Origin: RPQJ01 sp963732375
Lineage (GTDB): Bacteria; Pseudomonadota; Gammaproteobacteria; Steroidobacterales; Steroidobacteraceae
Length of the DNA: 64,000 nucleotides
Assembly: GCA_963732375.1 (NCBI GenBank)
Contig: CAVSZE010000015.1
Coordinates: 495,233 to 559,232, forward strand
Direction: 5' to 3'
Every line of letters starts with the position of its first letter. The first letter of the stretch is position 1. The notes under the pieces are model-generated. The model ran no database searches. It was not told the origin of the DNA and saw only the letters and a program-made list of their open reading frames with translations. Below are positions 35,706 to 44,798 of the stretch, piece after piece. Made by a program: the position numbers and the translations under genes.

Positions 35706-36743
35706 ATGAAACACCAGCACACGACCGCGGCACGCCGTACGGCCTACCCGCCCATCGAGCCCTACCGCAGCGGTTGGCTGCGCGTATCGCCAATCCACGA
35801 GATCTACTGGGAGGAGTGCGGCAACCCGCGAGGCAAGCCCGCGGTGTTCGTCCACGGAGGCCCCGGTGCAGGCTCGGGCACGAGTTCCAGGCGCTTCTTC
35901 GATCCGAAGCGATACCGAATCGTCCTGTTCGACCAGCGCGGCGCCGGCCGCAGCCGGCCGCACGCGAGCCTGGTGGACAACACGACCTGGGACCTGGTCG
36001 CGGACATGGAGCGCCTGCGCAAGTTCCTCGGCATCGAGCGCTGGCTGGTGTTCGGTGGTTCCTGGGGCTCGACGCTGGCGCTCGCCTACTCGCAGTCGCA
36101 CCCCGCGCATGTCAGCGAACTGGTGCTGCGCGGAATCTTCATGCTCCGCAAGTGGGAGATCGACTGGTTCTACCAGGAGGGTGCGGGCGCGATCTATCCG
36201 GACCGCTGGCAGGACTACATCGCCGCGATCCCTCCGCGCGAGCGCAGCGACCTGGTCGGCGCGTACTACCGCAGGCTCACGAGCCCGAACCGCGCGACGC
36301 GGGTTCGCGCCGCTCGCGCCTGGGCAGTCTGGGAGGCCGCGACCAGTTTCCTGCATGTCGATGAGTCCAATATCGAGGACTGGGGCGAGGAGGACTTCGC
36401 TGTCGCCGTCGCGCGGATAGAGTGCCACTACTTCGTCAACAAGGGATTCATGCGCCGCGAGGACCAGTTGCTGCGCCGGGTGAACCGGATCCGGCACATT
36501 CCGACCGTGATCGTCCAGGGACGCTACGACATCGTGTGCCCGATCCGCACTGCCTGGGACCTGCACCTGCGCTGGCCGGAGGCCGACTTCCGCGTCGTCC
36601 CGGACGCCGGCCATTCGGCGCTGGAGCCCGGCAACACGCACGAGCTGGTGAGTGCAACCGATCGTTTCGCGCGTGCTAAAGCGAAGCCAGTCGCCGCACC
36701 ACGAGGTCGGCGAGGTCGCGGGCGAGCGCCTCGCGCAGGATAG
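35706..36743 (+). CDS. pip: proline iminopeptidase
   Basis: A 345-residue alpha/beta hydrolase (S33) releasing N-terminal proline. Oxyanion and nucleophile motifs are HGGPGAGSG and GGSWGSTLALAYSQ (catalytic Ser), with Asp in VQGRYDIVCP and His in PDAGHSALEPG. After the usual end (LVSATDRF) a basic tail of ~22 residues reads into the antisense of lptE; the two genes overlap tail to tail by 68 nt. It is the only rightward gene in a long leftward block and interrupts the lptE-holA neighbourhood, suggesting insertion. The tail may be nonfunctional read-through of lost stop. Confidence 0.93.
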   Translation: MKHQHTTAARRTAYPPIEPYRSGWLRVSPIHEIYWEECGNPRGKPAVFVHGGPGAGSGTSSRRFFDPKRYRIVLFDQRGAGRSRPHASLVDNTTWDLVADMERLRKFLGIERWLVFGGSWGSTLALAYSQSHPAHVSELVLRGIFMLRKWEIDWFYQEGAGAIYPDRWQDYIAAIPPRERSDLVGAYYRRLTSPNRATRVRAARAWAVWEAATSFLHVDESNIEDWGEEDFAVAVARIECHYFVNKGFMRREDQLLRRVNRIRHIPTVIVQGRYDIVCPIRTAWDLHLRWPEADFRVVPDAGHSALEPGNTHELVSATDRFARAKAKPVAAPRGRRGRGRAPRAG

Positions 36744-37158
36744 CTTCCTCGCGGTCCTTCGCGAGCAGGTTGGACTCGCTGAAGCTGTAGCTGCGGGTCA
36801 CCTCGATTTCCTGCGGCGACACCACCTGCTGGTCGCCCCGGTCGATGGAATAGCCGAGCACGTAGTAGACCTGGTACTCCTGCGGCGTATTGCGTGCGCT
36901 GACAGACAGCACGCGCCGACCGGTCCTGTCCTGCACGACGCGGATGACCGCATCCGCCGCCGACGCCGAAGTGGCCCGCACCGCACCCGAGGCATCGAGC
37001 GCACGGCCGAGTTCCACCGAGAACGGTGAAAGCTCGTCGTTGGTGGCGACGTAAACCGTCTTCACGTCCGCCGGCAGCGACACCGCGCCCTTGAGCTGGA
37101 AGCCGCAGCCGGCGAGCAGCAACACCAGGAATCCGACGGCTATGGGCAGGCGAGTCAC
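36676..37158 (-). CDS. lptE: LPS assembly lipoprotein LptE
   Basis: A 160-residue outer-membrane lipoprotein with signal peptide and lipobox LLAGC (Cys18), then GFQLKGAVSLPADVKTVYVA, the family hallmark. LptE plugs the LptD barrel for lipopolysaccharide insertion. The C-terminal helix ends EALARDLADLVVRRLASL. It directly follows leuS (2 nt), the conserved leuS-lptE order, and its last 68 nt overlap the convergent pip gene. Confidence 0.93.
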   Translation of the reverse strand: MTRLPIAVGFLVLLLAGCGFQLKGAVSLPADVKTVYVATNDELSPFSVELGRALDASGAVRATSASAADAVIRVVQDRTGRRVLSVSARNTPQEYQVYYVLGYSIDRGDQQVVSPQEIEVTRSYSFSESNLLAKDREEAILREALARDLADLVVRRLASL

Positions 37159-37160
37159 GG

Positions 37161-39746
37161 TTACACAACGATATTAGCGAGCTTGCCGGGCACGTACACG
37201 AACTTGCGCACCGGCCTGCCTTCCATGAAGCGCTGCACGTTCGCGTCCGCGAGGGCGGCCTCGCGCACCGTGTCCGCGCCGGCGTCGGACGCGACGGTCA
37301 CGCGGCCGCGCAGCTTGCCGTTCACCTGCACGACGACCTCGATCGAATTGCGCTCGAGTGCCCGCGGGTCCACCTCCGGCCAACGTTCATCGACTGCGGC
37401 ACCCGCGTGGCCGAGTTCGCGCCACAGCGCGTGGCAGGCGTGCGGAACCACCGGCGAAAGCGCCAGAACCACGATCTCCAGCGCCTCCTGCATGACCGCG
37501 CTGCCCTGCGGCGAGCGGTCGTCGAAACGCGCAAGCGCGTTCATCAGTTCCATCACCGCGGCGATGGCAGTGTTGAAGGTGCGGCGGCGGCCGATGTCGT
37601 TGGTTACCTTCGCGAGCATCTCGTGGACCTGGCGACGCATGTCGCGCTGCCCGCCCGACAGCGCCTCGACCTCGAGCGCCGGTGCCGCGCCGGCCGCGAC
37701 GTGCTGGTAGATGGCCTTCCAGAGACGCTTCATGAAGCGGAATGCGCCCTCCACGCCTTCGTCGGACCACTCGAGCGACTGTTCCGGCGGCGCGGCGAAC
37801 ATCATGAACAGCCGTGCAGTGTCGGCGCCGTAGCGCTCCACGAGTGCCTGCGGGTCCACGCCGTTGCCCTTGGACTTCGACATCGTTCCGATGCCGCCGG
37901 ACTCCACCGGCTGGCCGTCCCCGCGCAGCACGGCCCCGATTCGCGCACCCTTGTCATCGACCAGCACGTCCACGTCCGCCGGGTTGTAATAGACGACGCG
38001 GCCGGACGCCGGCTTCCGGAAGTAGATCTCGTTCAACACCATGCCCTGCGTCAGCAGGTCGGTGAAGGGCTCCGCGATGTCGGTGAGGCCGACGTCGCGC
38101 ATCACCCTCGTCCAGAAGCGCGAGTACAGCAGGTGCAGGATCGCGTGCTCGATGCCGCCGATGTACTGGTCCACCGGCATCCAGTACGCAGCGCGCTGGT
38201 CCACCATCGCCGCGTCGTTGCCGGCGCTCGCGTAGCGGAAGTAGTACCAGGACGAGTCCACGAAGGTATCCATCGTGTCCGTCTCCCGCCTCGCGGGCCG
38301 GCCGCACCCGGGGCAGTCGCAGGCAAGGAACGATTCGTCGCGGTTGAGCGGGTTGCCGCTGCCGTCAGGCACGCGGTCCTCGGGTAGCAGCACCGGCAAC
38401 TGGTCGTCGGGCACCGGGACGTCGCCGCAGCTTTCGCAGTGGATCAGCGGGATCGGGCAGCCCCAGTAGCGCTGGCGCGAGATGCCCCAGTCCCGCAACC
38501 GCCAGTTCACTCGTCGGCGGCCGCGGCCGTTCGACTCGAATGACTTCGCAATCGCGTCGAATGCCTCGTCGAAGTCCAGGCCGTCGAAGCGGCCGGAGTT
38601 GATCAGGCGACCATGCTCCAGGTACGCGCCCGCGTCCATGTCGACGAGGCTGCCGTCCGCGGGCTGAATCACCTGGTGGATGTTCAGGCCGTAGCGGCGC
38701 GCGAACTCCCAGTCACGCTGGTCGTGCGCGGGCACCGCCATCACGGCGCCGGTGCCGTAGCCCATCAGCACGAAATTGGCGACCCAGACTGGGGCGCGCG
38801 CCCCGGTGAGCGGATGGATCGCGTGGACACCGGTCGGCATGCCCCGCTTTTCCATCGTCTCCATCGCCGCCTCGGTGACGCTGGTGCGCTGGCATTCGGC
38901 TAGGAAAACCTGCAGTTCCGGGTTGCCCCGCGCGGCACGCTGCGCGAGCGGGTGCTCGGCAGCAACGGCCATGTAGGTGACGCCGTAGAGAGTGTCAGGG
39001 CGCGTCGTGTAGATCCGCAGCGGCTCGTCGCTGTCTTCGACGTCAAACTCGAGCTCAAGGCCCTCGGAACGGCCGATCCAGTTCGCCTGCATCAGCTTCA
39101 CGCGTTCCGGCCAGCCGGGCAGCGTCTCGAGCGCACCGAGCAGTTCCTCGGCGTAGTCGGTGATGCGCAGGTAGTACATCGGGATCTCGCGCTTCTCGAC
39201 CAGCGCGCCCGTGCGCCAGCCGCGCCCGTCGATCACCTGTTCGTTCGCGAGCACCGTCTTGTCCACCGGGTCCCAGTTGACCGTCCCGGTCTTGCGGTAG
39301 GCGATGCCCTTCTCGAGCATGCGCAGGAACAGCCACTGGTTCCAGCGGTAGTAGTCCGGCTGGCAGGTCGTGACCTCGCGATCCCAGTCGATGCCGAAGC
39401 CGAGCGACTTCAATTGCCGCTTCATGTACGCGATGTTGTCGTAGGTCCATTTCGCCGGCGGCACGCCGTTCGCCATCGCGGCGTTCTCGGCCGGCAGACC
39501 GAACGCGTCCCAGCCCATGGGCTGCAGGACGTTGTAACCCTGCATGCGCATGTAGCGCGTCAGCACGTCGCCGATGGTGTAGTTGCGCACGTGCCCCATG
39601 TGCAGTCGTCCGCTGGGGTACGGGAACATGCACAAGCAGTAGTATTTCGGCCGGTCCGGGTCTTCGACCACCGAAAACGTTCGCTCCCCGTCCCACCAGG
39701 CCTGGGCGGCGGACTCGACGGTTGCGGGCTCGTAGCGTTCTTGCAT
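37161..39746 (-). CDS. leuS: leucyl-tRNA synthetase
   Basis: An 861-residue class Ia aminoacyl-tRNA synthetase, near the 860 residues of E. coli. The HIGH-type motif is PYPSGRLHMGHVRNYT (around residue 45), the KMSKS motif is TMSKSKGNGVDP (around residue 620), and a zinc-type CDCPGCGRP cluster lies between. The CP1 editing domain has TTRPDTLYGVTYMAVAAEHP. It charges tRNA-Leu and edits mischarged products. lptE follows immediately. Confidence 0.98.
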   Translation of the reverse strand: MQERYEPATVESAAQAWWDGERTFSVVEDPDRPKYYCLCMFPYPSGRLHMGHVRNYTIGDVLTRYMRMQGYNVLQPMGWDAFGLPAENAAMANGVPPAKWTYDNIAYMKRQLKSLGFGIDWDREVTTCQPDYYRWNQWLFLRMLEKGIAYRKTGTVNWDPVDKTVLANEQVIDGRGWRTGALVEKREIPMYYLRITDYAEELLGALETLPGWPERVKLMQANWIGRSEGLELEFDVEDSDEPLRIYTTRPDTLYGVTYMAVAAEHPLAQRAARGNPELQVFLAECQRTSVTEAAMETMEKRGMPTGVHAIHPLTGARAPVWVANFVLMGYGTGAVMAVPAHDQRDWEFARRYGLNIHQVIQPADGSLVDMDAGAYLEHGRLINSGRFDGLDFDEAFDAIAKSFESNGRGRRRVNWRLRDWGISRQRYWGCPIPLIHCESCGDVPVPDDQLPVLLPEDRVPDGSGNPLNRDESFLACDCPGCGRPARRETDTMDTFVDSSWYYFRYASAGNDAAMVDQRAAYWMPVDQYIGGIEHAILHLLYSRFWTRVMRDVGLTDIAEPFTDLLTQGMVLNEIYFRKPASGRVVYYNPADVDVLVDDKGARIGAVLRGDGQPVESGGIGTMSKSKGNGVDPQALVERYGADTARLFMMFAAPPEQSLEWSDEGVEGAFRFMKRLWKAIYQHVAAGAAPALEVEALSGGQRDMRRQVHEMLAKVTNDIGRRRTFNTAIAAVMELMNALARFDDRSPQGSAVMQEALEIVVLALSPVVPHACHALWRELGHAGAAVDERWPEVDPRALERNSIEVVVQVNGKLRGRVTVASDAGADTVREAALADANVQRFMEGRPVRKFVYVPGKLANIVV

Positions 39747-39825
39747 GTCGGCGGGCCGGAAAAATGGGGCGAAAGCGGGTCGTCAAGGATACCAGAGCCG
39801 CCGCTGGGCCGGCCTCGCGGGCTGC

Positions 39826-40899
39826 TCAGGCAGTCACGAAGCGCGCGACGCCGTCGCCGCCGATCTCGCGCACGAGCGATCCATCGGCCCGCAGGTAGTT
39901 CAGGTGCGCAACGGCCTCGCCCATCGCGAGCATCCTGTGGAATCCGCGCAGCGGCCTGCCGAACATCACCGGCAGCAGGTCGAACGCGGTGCGCGGCGCG
40001 GAGCAGGCCTCGCGCAGCGACGCAAGCTGCTGCAGGTGGTGCGCCCGCAGGTCCGAGATGCGCCTGTGGAGCCCGCGGAAGGGCCGGCCGTGAGACGGCA
40101 GCACCAGGGTGCCCTGCGGGCACTGCTCGAGCCGCTCGAGCGACGCAAGGAAGTCCCGGAGCGGGTCTGCGTCGGGCCGGCTGGACAGTACGCTCACATT
40201 CGGCGAGATGCTCGGCAGCACCTGGTCACCGCTGATCAGCAGCCCGCCGGTCGAATCGTGCAGGCAGAGGTGGCCGCGACAGTGGCCGCCGGTCTCGACG
40301 ATGCGCCACTCGCGGCCGCGCACACCGAGCGTGTCGTCGTCGCCTGGCGTGGCTGACAAGGTTGGGACGCCATCGAACCATGAATCGTGGCTCTGTGCCG
40401 GAAGCCTCGCTGGCGGCTCGTCGGCCTCAAGTCCGTGCAGCACCATGAACGCGTGCATCCGGTCACGTATCTGTTGGGGCTCCGCGGCGAGATAGTCCAC
40501 GACCGAATCGTGCGCCACGGCCGACATCCAGACCTCGGCGCCGTGGCGCTGCTGCAGCCATCGAGCGAGTCCCATGTGGTCCGGGTGGTCGTGGGTGACG
40601 AAGATCCGCCGGAGCCCGCGTTGTCCCACGACCGCGTGCTCCAGCGAGTCCCACGCGTCGCGACAGGGATCCGCCGCCATGCCGGTGTCGACCAGCGTCC
40701 AGCCCTGCTCGCCCTCCATCAGCCACACGTTGATGTGCGCGAGTTCCATCGGCAGCGGGATGCGCGCCCAGAGCAGGCCGTCCGCGATCGGCACGGCGTG
40801 GCCGGGTTCCGGCGTGGCCACCGCCAGGTACTCGAGCTCGCGCGGCGGCGACTGGTACTGCTCGCCTTCGTGGGTTATCGAGGCATGGCGGTTGCTCAC
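39826..40899 (-). CDS. MBL-fold metallo-hydrolase
   Basis: A 357-residue metallo-beta-lactamase-fold protein with the metal motif THDHPDHMG (102-110), then ETGGHCRGHLCLHD (His ligand) and ISGDQVLPSISPNVS (bridging Asp), and GTLVLPSHGRPFRGLHRRIS. A helical C-terminal domain of about 90 residues follows, as in the glyoxalase II-like/LACTB2 branch. The substrate is unknown. Its ATG overlaps the lnt stop, so it belongs to the miaB-phoH-ybeY-corC-lnt transcript. Confidence 0.88.
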   Translation of the reverse strand: MSNRHASITHEGEQYQSPPRELEYLAVATPEPGHAVPIADGLLWARIPLPMELAHINVWLMEGEQGWTLVDTGMAADPCRDAWDSLEHAVVGQRGLRRIFVTHDHPDHMGLARWLQQRHGAEVWMSAVAHDSVVDYLAAEPQQIRDRMHAFMVLHGLEADEPPARLPAQSHDSWFDGVPTLSATPGDDDTLGVRGREWRIVETGGHCRGHLCLHDSTGGLLISGDQVLPSISPNVSVLSSRPDADPLRDFLASLERLEQCPQGTLVLPSHGRPFRGLHRRISDLRAHHLQQLASLREACSAPRTAFDLLPVMFGRPLRGFHRMLAMGEAVAHLNYLRADGSLVREIGGDGVARFVTA

Positions 40900-42440
40900 T
40901 CGGGCACCACGCGGCCGTCGCGCGCGCGCCGGAGACCGGCGATCAGTCCGATCGTGAGCAGTGCAAGCACGGGCCAGTTGCCGGCCCGCAGGTACGGCGT
41001 CAGTCCCGTCCTGGGCTCGACGGTGCCCGTGAGCACGCCCGGCTGGAACTGGGGCAGGCTACCCACCACCTTGCCGTCGTAGGCGATCAGCGCCGTCACT
41101 CCGTCGTTGGTCGCGCGCAGCATCGGGCGCCCCGTCTCCAGCGAGCGCATCCGGCTGATGTCGAGGTGCTGGTGCGGCGCCGAGGAATCGCCGAACCATG
41201 CATCGTTGGTGACGTTGACCAGCAGCGTGGACTCGCGAGCGAGTGCCAGCTGCTCGACTCCGTAGGCATCCTCGTAACAGATCGTCGGAGCGAGCGCCTC
41301 GCCGCCCGCGGCCAGCGGCCGCTGCGCTTCGCTGCCAGCGGTGAAATCCGAGTACGGCAGGTTCATCAGCCGCATCCAGTCACGTACCGCCGCGGGCACC
41401 GGGAAGAACTCCCCGAACGGTACCAGCCGGCGCTTGTAGTACCACTGCTCGCGCGGCGACCAAGCGGCCATCGCGTTGTAATAGGCGCCGGTCTGCGCGT
41501 CGCGACGCACCAGCCCGGTGATCAGCGACGAACCGCGCGACGCCGCCAGCGCGGTGATGTAGTCGAGGTAGCCGCGGATGCCGCTCTCGAGCGACGGAAT
41601 CGCGGATTCCGGCCACACGATGATCCCTGCACCCAGGTGGGGCTTCGTGAGTTCCAGGTAGAGGTTCATGGTGCTCTCCAACTGGCCGGGCACCCACTTC
41701 ATCGACTGCGGCACCGCGCCCTGCACCAGCGCGACCGTGACCTCGGTGCCTCGCGGCCGCGTCCACTCGACGCGACCGAGGGCCAGCGCGCATCCCCAGG
41801 TGAGCAGCAATGCGACGACTGCGGTTGTTCGCGACCGGCGGTTTCCTGCCAGCAGCAGCACCAGCGCGCCGGCCGTCACCGCAACCCCAAGGCTCACCAG
41901 GTAGACGCCGCCGAGCGGCGCGTAGCCCGCAAGCGGTGTGTCGAGTTGGGTGTAGCCCAGCGCGAGCCACGGAAATCCGCTCAGCAACCAGCCGCGCAAC
42001 CACTCTGTGAGCACCCAGCCAGCGGGCAGCAATGCCAGGAAGCGCAGCGGCCCGCCATCTCTTCCCCAGCGCGCGGCGGCATATCCGAGCAGCGCCGTGT
42101 AGCCACCCATGATCACCACCATGCCAAGCATCAGCACCAGCGTGATCCACACCGGAGCCTGCCCGATCAGGTGGATGCTGTGGTACAGCCAGTACGTTCC
42201 GGCAAGAAAGGTTCCGGCGGTGAACAGCAACCCGCGCCAGGCCGCCTCGCGCGGCGCGGCGCCCTCCCAGCACAGCATCAGGAACGCCGGGCACAGCAGC
42301 GCGAGTGGCCACGCGCCGACAGGCGCGAATGCGAGCGCCAGCAGCGCACCGACCGGAAGTGCAAGCCAGCGCCCGTGGCGATCGGTGAATGCACGGAGCC
42401 GGGCCGCGGCGCGCGAGCCGGCTGCAGGTGGCGCGCGCAC
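40896..42440 (-). CDS. lnt: apolipoprotein N-acyltransferase
   Basis: A 514-residue inner-membrane enzyme adding the third acyl chain to lipoproteins. Six to seven N-terminal helices (for example LALPVGALLALAFAPVGAWP) precede a nitrilase-like domain with the catalytic Glu in IIVWPESAIPSLES, Lys in YYKRRLVPFGEFFP and Cys in PTICYEDAYG. Length matches E. coli (512). It follows corC by 2 nt, the conserved corC-lnt pair. The several lipoproteins in this window would be its substrates. Confidence 0.96.
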   Translation of the reverse strand: MRAPPAAGSRAAARLRAFTDRHGRWLALPVGALLALAFAPVGAWPLALLCPAFLMLCWEGAAPREAAWRGLLFTAGTFLAGTYWLYHSIHLIGQAPVWITLVLMLGMVVIMGGYTALLGYAAARWGRDGGPLRFLALLPAGWVLTEWLRGWLLSGFPWLALGYTQLDTPLAGYAPLGGVYLVSLGVAVTAGALVLLLAGNRRSRTTAVVALLLTWGCALALGRVEWTRPRGTEVTVALVQGAVPQSMKWVPGQLESTMNLYLELTKPHLGAGIIVWPESAIPSLESGIRGYLDYITALAASRGSSLITGLVRRDAQTGAYYNAMAAWSPREQWYYKRRLVPFGEFFPVPAAVRDWMRLMNLPYSDFTAGSEAQRPLAAGGEALAPTICYEDAYGVEQLALARESTLLVNVTNDAWFGDSSAPHQHLDISRMRSLETGRPMLRATNDGVTALIAYDGKVVGSLPQFQPGVLTGTVEPRTGLTPYLRAGNWPVLALLTIGLIAGLRRARDGRVVPE

Positions 42441-42442
42441 CG

Positions 42443-43303
42443 CTAAAGGGGAGCGGGCTTCAGTTCGAGGTCGCGCGGCGTACGGACCCGCAACGTCTCG
42501 ATCCTGCGCCGATCGGCACGCAGCACCTCGATCTCGAACCCGCCAATCTCGAGCGACTCTCCGCGTCGCGGCAGCCGGCCGAGTTCGTGCAGCACCAGCC
42601 CGCCGATCGTGTCGAATTCGTCGTCGGAGAATCGGGTGCCGAAGGCCCGGTTGAACTCCTCGATCCTTGTCAGCGCCGGGACAGTGAACGTGCGTTCGGC
42701 CTCCTTGCGCATGCCCTCGCCCTCGTCCACGTCGTATTCGTCGCCTATCTCGCCGACGATTTCCTCGAGCACGTCCTCGATCGTGAGCAGGCCAGAAACG
42801 CCGCCGTACTCGTCCACCACGATGGCCATGTGGTTGTGGCTGACGCGGAACTCCTTAAGCAGCACGTTCAGGCGCTTGCTCTCCGGTATAAGCACCGCGG
42901 GCCGCAGGCACTCGCGGATGTCGAACGGCCCGTCGTCGCCCTGCGCAAAGTAGCGCAGCAGGTCCTTGGCGAGCAGGATCCCGGCGATCTCGTCGCGGTC
43001 CTCGCCGACCACTGGGAAACGCGAGTGCCCGGACTCGATGACGATGGGCAGGATGCGGTCCGGTGCCTCGTCGCGCTGGATCACGACCATCTGCGAGCGC
43101 GGCACCATGACGTCGCGCACCTGGGTCTCGGACACCTGCAGCACACCCTCGAGCATCGCGAGCACGTCCGCCTCGATGAGCCCGCGATCGCGTGCGTCGC
43201 TAAGCACTTCCGCCAGCTGCTCGACGTCCCTGGGTTCTCCCGAGAGCGATTCGACGAGCCGGCGCAGCCAGCTTCCTGCCGGACTTGAGCGGTTCTGGGT
43301 CAT
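42443..43303 (-). CDS. corC: CorC/YbeX CBS-domain transporter-associated protein
   Basis: A 286-residue cytoplasmic protein with two CBS domains (VRDVMVPRSQMVVIQRDEAP and a second near VLIPESKRLNVLLKEFRVSH) and a C-terminal CorC_HlyC domain (DTIGGLVLHELGRLPRRGES). It is linked to magnesium/cobalt efflux and ribosome-related phenotypes. It has no membrane segment. Its start overlaps the ybeY stop. Confidence 0.94.
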   Translation of the reverse strand: MTQNRSSPAGSWLRRLVESLSGEPRDVEQLAEVLSDARDRGLIEADVLAMLEGVLQVSETQVRDVMVPRSQMVVIQRDEAPDRILPIVIESGHSRFPVVGEDRDEIAGILLAKDLLRYFAQGDDGPFDIRECLRPAVLIPESKRLNVLLKEFRVSHNHMAIVVDEYGGVSGLLTIEDVLEEIVGEIGDEYDVDEGEGMRKEAERTFTVPALTRIEEFNRAFGTRFSDDEFDTIGGLVLHELGRLPRRGESLEIGGFEIEVLRADRRRIETLRVRTPRDLELKPAPL

Positions 43304-43821
43304 TTGGCCTGGTCGATCACGGGAAGGTACGGATTCTGATACCCGAATCCGCCGAGGATTACCACTTCGAGCCGTTCCATCGCGCGCGCAGCGCGCGGCC
43401 GCTGGTGGTCATGGCCGTGCAGGTGCAGGACGCCGTGCACGACCATGTGCGCCCAGTGCGCCGCGCGCTCCTTGCCCTGCTCGCGCGCCTCCGACGCGAC
43501 GACGGCAGCACAGATGACCAGGTCTCCGAGCGACCCGCAGAGCGCGCATTCCTCCGCCGAGGCCGGAAAAGACAGCACATTGGTCGGCTTGTCCTTGCCG
43601 CGGTAGGTACGGTTCAGGCGCCGGCTCTCCGCGGGGCCGACCACCCTTACGCCGAGGCGGCCCGCAGCAGGTCCAGCGCTGCGTGCCGGCATGCGCCTGC
43701 CGTCCAGCGCTGCGCGATGCGCGGCGCGGGCCCAACGCCCGAGCGCGGTCGCAGTCGGAACCCACGGGCGCACCGCCGCGAACTGCGCGTCGACCGCGAG
43801 TGCCGGCCGGGCGCTGTTCAA
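43300..43821 (-). CDS. ybeY: endoribonuclease YbeY
   Basis: A 173-residue metal-dependent RNase for 16S rRNA 3' maturation and ribosome quality control. The zinc triad is in MVVHGVLHLHGHDH (H-GVLH-x-x-GHDH), preceded by LNRTYRGKDKPTNVLSFPAS, both invariant. It lies between phoH and corC with overlapping ends, the standard order. Confidence 0.95.
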   Translation of the reverse strand: MNSARPALAVDAQFAAVRPWVPTATALGRWARAAHRAALDGRRMPARSAGPAAGRLGVRVVGPAESRRLNRTYRGKDKPTNVLSFPASAEECALCGSLGDLVICAAVVASEAREQGKERAAHWAHMVVHGVLHLHGHDHQRPRAARAMERLEVVILGGFGYQNPYLPVIDQAK

Positions 43822-44798
43822 GGGCCGGGCTCCTGCTCGTCAGATGCCCTTTCATAGGCCTGGACGATGCGCTGCACCAGCGGGTGGCGCACCACGTCGC
43901 GTGCGTTGAAGAACGTGAAGGCGACGCCCTCGACGCCGCGCAGCACCTCGATCGCGTGCCTCAAGCCCGAACGCTGGTGGCGAGGAAGGTCGATCTGCGT
44001 GATGTCGCCGGTGACGACGGCCCGTGACCCGAAGCCAAGGCGGGTCAGGAACATCTTCATCTGCTCGACAGTCGTGTTCTGGGCCTCGTCGAGGATGATG
44101 AATGAGTCGTTCAGCGAGCGTCCGCGCATGAAGGCGAGCGGCGCCACTTCGATCACCTGGCGCTCGATGTGGCGCGCGACGCGTTCGAATCCCATCATCT
44201 CGTAGAGCGCGTCGTACATGGGCCGGAGGTACGGATCGACTTTCTGCGCGAGGTCGCCGGGCAGGAACCCGAGACGCTCGCCGGCCTCGACCGCGGGACG
44301 GACCAGCACGATGCGTCGGACCGAGCCCGACTGCAGCGCCTCCACCGCGCTCGCGACCGCGAGGTAAGTCTTGCCCGTGCCGGCCGGTCCGATCCCGAAT
44401 GTGAGGTCGTTGCGGTGGATGTTCTCGAGGTACTGGCACTGGTTCGCGCCGCGGCCACGCACTCCGCCGCGCTGGGTCTGGACCACGACGTCCCCGCCGG
44501 GGCCGCGCTGCTCGTCCGCCGCCGGGAAACCGAGTTCCTGCACGCAGAGGTGGACGCGGTTCGCCGACATGGACTCACTGGCCGAGAGCTCGAACATGCG
44601 CCGCAGGACCGCGGCGGCGTTGTCCACGGTCCCGGCCGCGCCAAAGACCTGCAGCTGGTGACCGCGCCGGCGCACCTCGACGCCGAGCCGCTCCTCGACG
44701 TGCCGAAGGTTCTGCTCCATCGGTCCGCTGAAGTTCGCGAGACGCGCATTGTCGGCGTCGTCCAGCGAGATCTCGCGCATCGAGACCTGGGCGCTCAA
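43818..44798 (-). CDS. ybeZ: PhoH-like ATPase (YbeZ)
   Basis: A 326-residue cytoplasmic NTPase. The Walker A is FGIGPAGTGKTYLAVASAVE and Walker B FIILDEAQNTTVEQMKMFLT, with the usual VRPAVEAGERLGFLPGDLAQ and VVTGDITQIDLPRHQRSGL. YbeZ associates with YbeY in rRNA processing; the operon here keeps them adjacent. An N-terminal KH-like region covers residues 20-90. Its start overlaps the miaB stop. Confidence 0.95.
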   Translation of the reverse strand: MSAQVSMREISLDDADNARLANFSGPMEQNLRHVEERLGVEVRRRGHQLQVFGAAGTVDNAAAVLRRMFELSASESMSANRVHLCVQELGFPAADEQRGPGGDVVVQTQRGGVRGRGANQCQYLENIHRNDLTFGIGPAGTGKTYLAVASAVEALQSGSVRRIVLVRPAVEAGERLGFLPGDLAQKVDPYLRPMYDALYEMMGFERVARHIERQVIEVAPLAFMRGRSLNDSFIILDEAQNTTVEQMKMFLTRLGFGSRAVVTGDITQIDLPRHQRSGLRHAIEVLRGVEGVAFTFFNARDVVRHPLVQRIVQAYERASDEQEPGP

